From Chloroflexi bacterium UBA6019 (GTDB lineage Bacteria; Chloroflexota; Dormibacteria; Dormibacterales; Dormibacteraceae): a stretch of 6,984 nt of DNA. The notes under the pieces are model-generated. The model saw only the letters and a list, made by a program, of their open reading frames with translations, was not told where the DNA came from and ran no database searches. The DNA lies in contig DIZV01000034.1 in NCBI GenBank assembly GCA_002427995.1, positions 7,270 through 14,253 on the forward strand, given 5' to 3'. Positions 6,068 through 6,984 of this stretch are shown piece by piece. Both the position numbers and the translations under genes were made by a program. Positions within the stretch are counted from its first letter, which is position 1. Each line of letters begins with the position of its first letter.

Positions 6068-6969
6068 CGCTCCAGGATCCTCCTCGTCTCGGCCACGTCA
6101 CGCGCGATAGCGTCGGCCAGCTCGGTAGCGCTCTCGTATTTCTCCTCGTCCCGGATGCGGAGCACGAACTCGACCTCGAGCTGGGCGCCGTAGAGGTCGC
6201 CGTCGAAGTCGAGGAGGTAGACCTCGATCGTGAGCCGGTCGCCACCGAAGGTGGGCCGGTAGCCGATGTTGAGGGCACCCTGGTGGCGTCCGAAGGGGCT
6301 CCTGACCCAGACCGCGTAGATGCCGCGTGCGGGCACCAGCTTGTTGAGCTGGACGGCCAGGTTGGCGGTCGGAAAACCAAGCCCCCTCCCCACCTCGGCG
6401 CCATGCTCGACGGTGCCGCGAAGAAGGAAGGGACGGCCGAGCAGCCGGTTCGCCGCCGGGACATCGCCGGCACCGAGGAGGGTCCGGACCTCGGACGAGT
6501 GGAGCTCGACCCCGTCGAGCCGGAAGGGTTCCACGACCTCGACCGCGAAGCCGTGCTCGCCGAGCCAGACCGGGTTGCCCTGGCGCGCCTGCCCGAAGGC
6601 GAAGTCGGGGCCGCAGACAACTGCGCGGACGTCCATCGCGGCGCTCACGCCGGCCATGAATTCGTTTGCGCTCAGACCGGCCAGGGCGGGTGTGAACTTG
6701 ACCACGACCCCATCGTCGACGCCGAGCCGGTCGAGCAGCGCCAGCTTTTCGTCGATCGTCGTCAGCGACTTCGGGCAGCGAGCCGGCTCGAGCACGCACC
6801 GGGGGTGTGGTTCGAACGTCACCACGGCCGCGCGGCCGCCCTCGCGAGCTGCCGCGGCCCTCACGCGGTCGAGCACGTGACGATGCCCGAGGTGAACCCC
6901 GTCGAAGCTGCCGATCGCCAGCGCAACGGGCCCGATGGATTTGTCGGGCAGTCCCTGGTGAACGTTCAC
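6064..6969 (-). CDS. ribF: bifunctional riboflavin kinase / FMN adenylyltransferase (FAD synthetase)
   Basis: RibF converts riboflavin to FMN and then to FAD in the cytoplasm. The 301-residue protein is complete and of family length. The N-terminal nucleotidyltransferase domain shows AIGSFDGVHLGHRHVL (18-33, with the H-x-G-H site at 26-29), VTFEPHPRCVL (50-60), CGPDFAFGQARQGN (119-132) and HSSEVRTLL (157-165, the S-S/T-x-x-R motif). The riboflavin-kinase domain shows GRGLGFPTANL (194-204), ALNIGYRPTFGG (232-243), IEVYLLDFDGDLYG (248-261, with the expected catalytic glutamate Glu249) and FVLRIRDEEKY (268-278). The GTG start at 6969 is supported by a GGGAGGGAG Shine-Dalgarno six bases upstream. 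It is the first gene of the visible operon and its stop overlaps glpB (GTGA). Its product would supply the flavin for the two flavoproteins encoded just downstream. In many bacteria ribF sits directly before rpsO; here that order is interrupted. Confidence 0.96.
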   Translation of the reverse strand: MNVHQGLPDKSIGPVALAIGSFDGVHLGHRHVLDRVRAAAAREGGRAAVVTFEPHPRCVLEPARCPKSLTTIDEKLALLDRLGVDDGVVVKFTPALAGLSANEFMAGVSAAMDVRAVVCGPDFAFGQARQGNPVWLGEHGFAVEVVEPFRLDGVELHSSEVRTLLGAGDVPAANRLLGRPFLLRGTVEHGAEVGRGLGFPTANLAVQLNKLVPARGIYAVWVRSPFGRHQGALNIGYRPTFGGDRLTIEVYLLDFDGDLYGAQLEVEFVLRIRDEEKYESATELADAIARDVAETRRILER

Positions 6970-6975
6970 GACTCA

Positions 6976-6984
6976 CTCCCTCCC
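6976..6984 (-). promoter_or_regulatory. Shine-Dalgarno site of ribF
   Basis: The minus strand reads GGGAGGGAG, then six bases (TGAGTC), then the GTG start of ribF. It is a strong purine-rich site and decides the start. The window edge prevents seeing any promoter or the upstream gene. Confidence 0.75.

Noticed and set aside
5222..6193. Plus-strand open frame (323 codons) opposite glpB
   Set aside because: It is antisense to the GlpB coding sequence, whose conserved motifs are in the minus frames. No homology signal is visible on the plus strand.

Overview
The window is GC-rich bacterial chromosome. It carries the end of a housekeeping block (ribF, rpsO, start of pnp, all on the minus strand) that has been opened up by accessory genes. 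High GC, GTG and TTG starts, an agpS-like/diacylglycerol-kinase pair of the mycobacterial Rv2251-Rv2252 type and the S15 sequence fit a high-GC Gram-positive or related terrestrial lineage (Actinomycetota, Chloroflexota or Dormibacterota). That placement is only a guess from the sequence.

Layout, right to left along the minus strand: ribF (6969-6064), glpB-like flavoprotein (6067-4924, one frameshift), an alkylglycerone-phosphate-synthase-like FAD oxidase (4927-3614), a YegS/DgkB-type diacylglycerol/lipid kinase (3698-2712) and a YwrD-type gamma-glutamyltransferase (2715-1209, one frameshift). Three of the four junctions are 4-base stop/start overlaps (GTGA, ATGA, ATGA), so these five genes are almost certainly one translationally coupled operon. 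Next comes one plus-strand gene for a PaiB-like FMN-binding split-barrel protein (585-1202). It converges on the gamma-glutamyltransferase gene with a 6-base gap and diverges from rpsO. Last, rpsO (522-253) and the first 35 codons of pnp (107-1) lie again on the minus strand, separated by a 145-base gap with a strong stem-loop.

Functionally, RibF makes FMN and FAD. The next two genes encode flavoproteins that probably act on glycerol-3-phosphate or ether-type glycerolipid intermediates, and the kinase would make phosphatidic acid or a related lipid phosphate. The operon therefore looks like a flavin-supply plus glycerolipid module placed between ribF and rpsO-pnp, genes that are neighbours in many bacteria. 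The gamma-glutamyltransferase has no obvious link to the others and may simply be co-transcribed.

Two genes (glpB and the gamma-glutamyltransferase) are each broken by exactly one extra base, with all conserved motifs intact on both sides. Sequencing or assembly error is the simplest explanation, but real inactivation cannot be excluded. I see no CRISPR array, insertion sequence, tRNA or rRNA, and no clear new defence or mobile system. The most unusual features are the AGPS-like/GlpB pairing without GlpA or GlpC nearby, the near-leaderless TTG-start rpsO with a perfect TATAAT and a palindrome, and the rpsO-pnp stem-loop.
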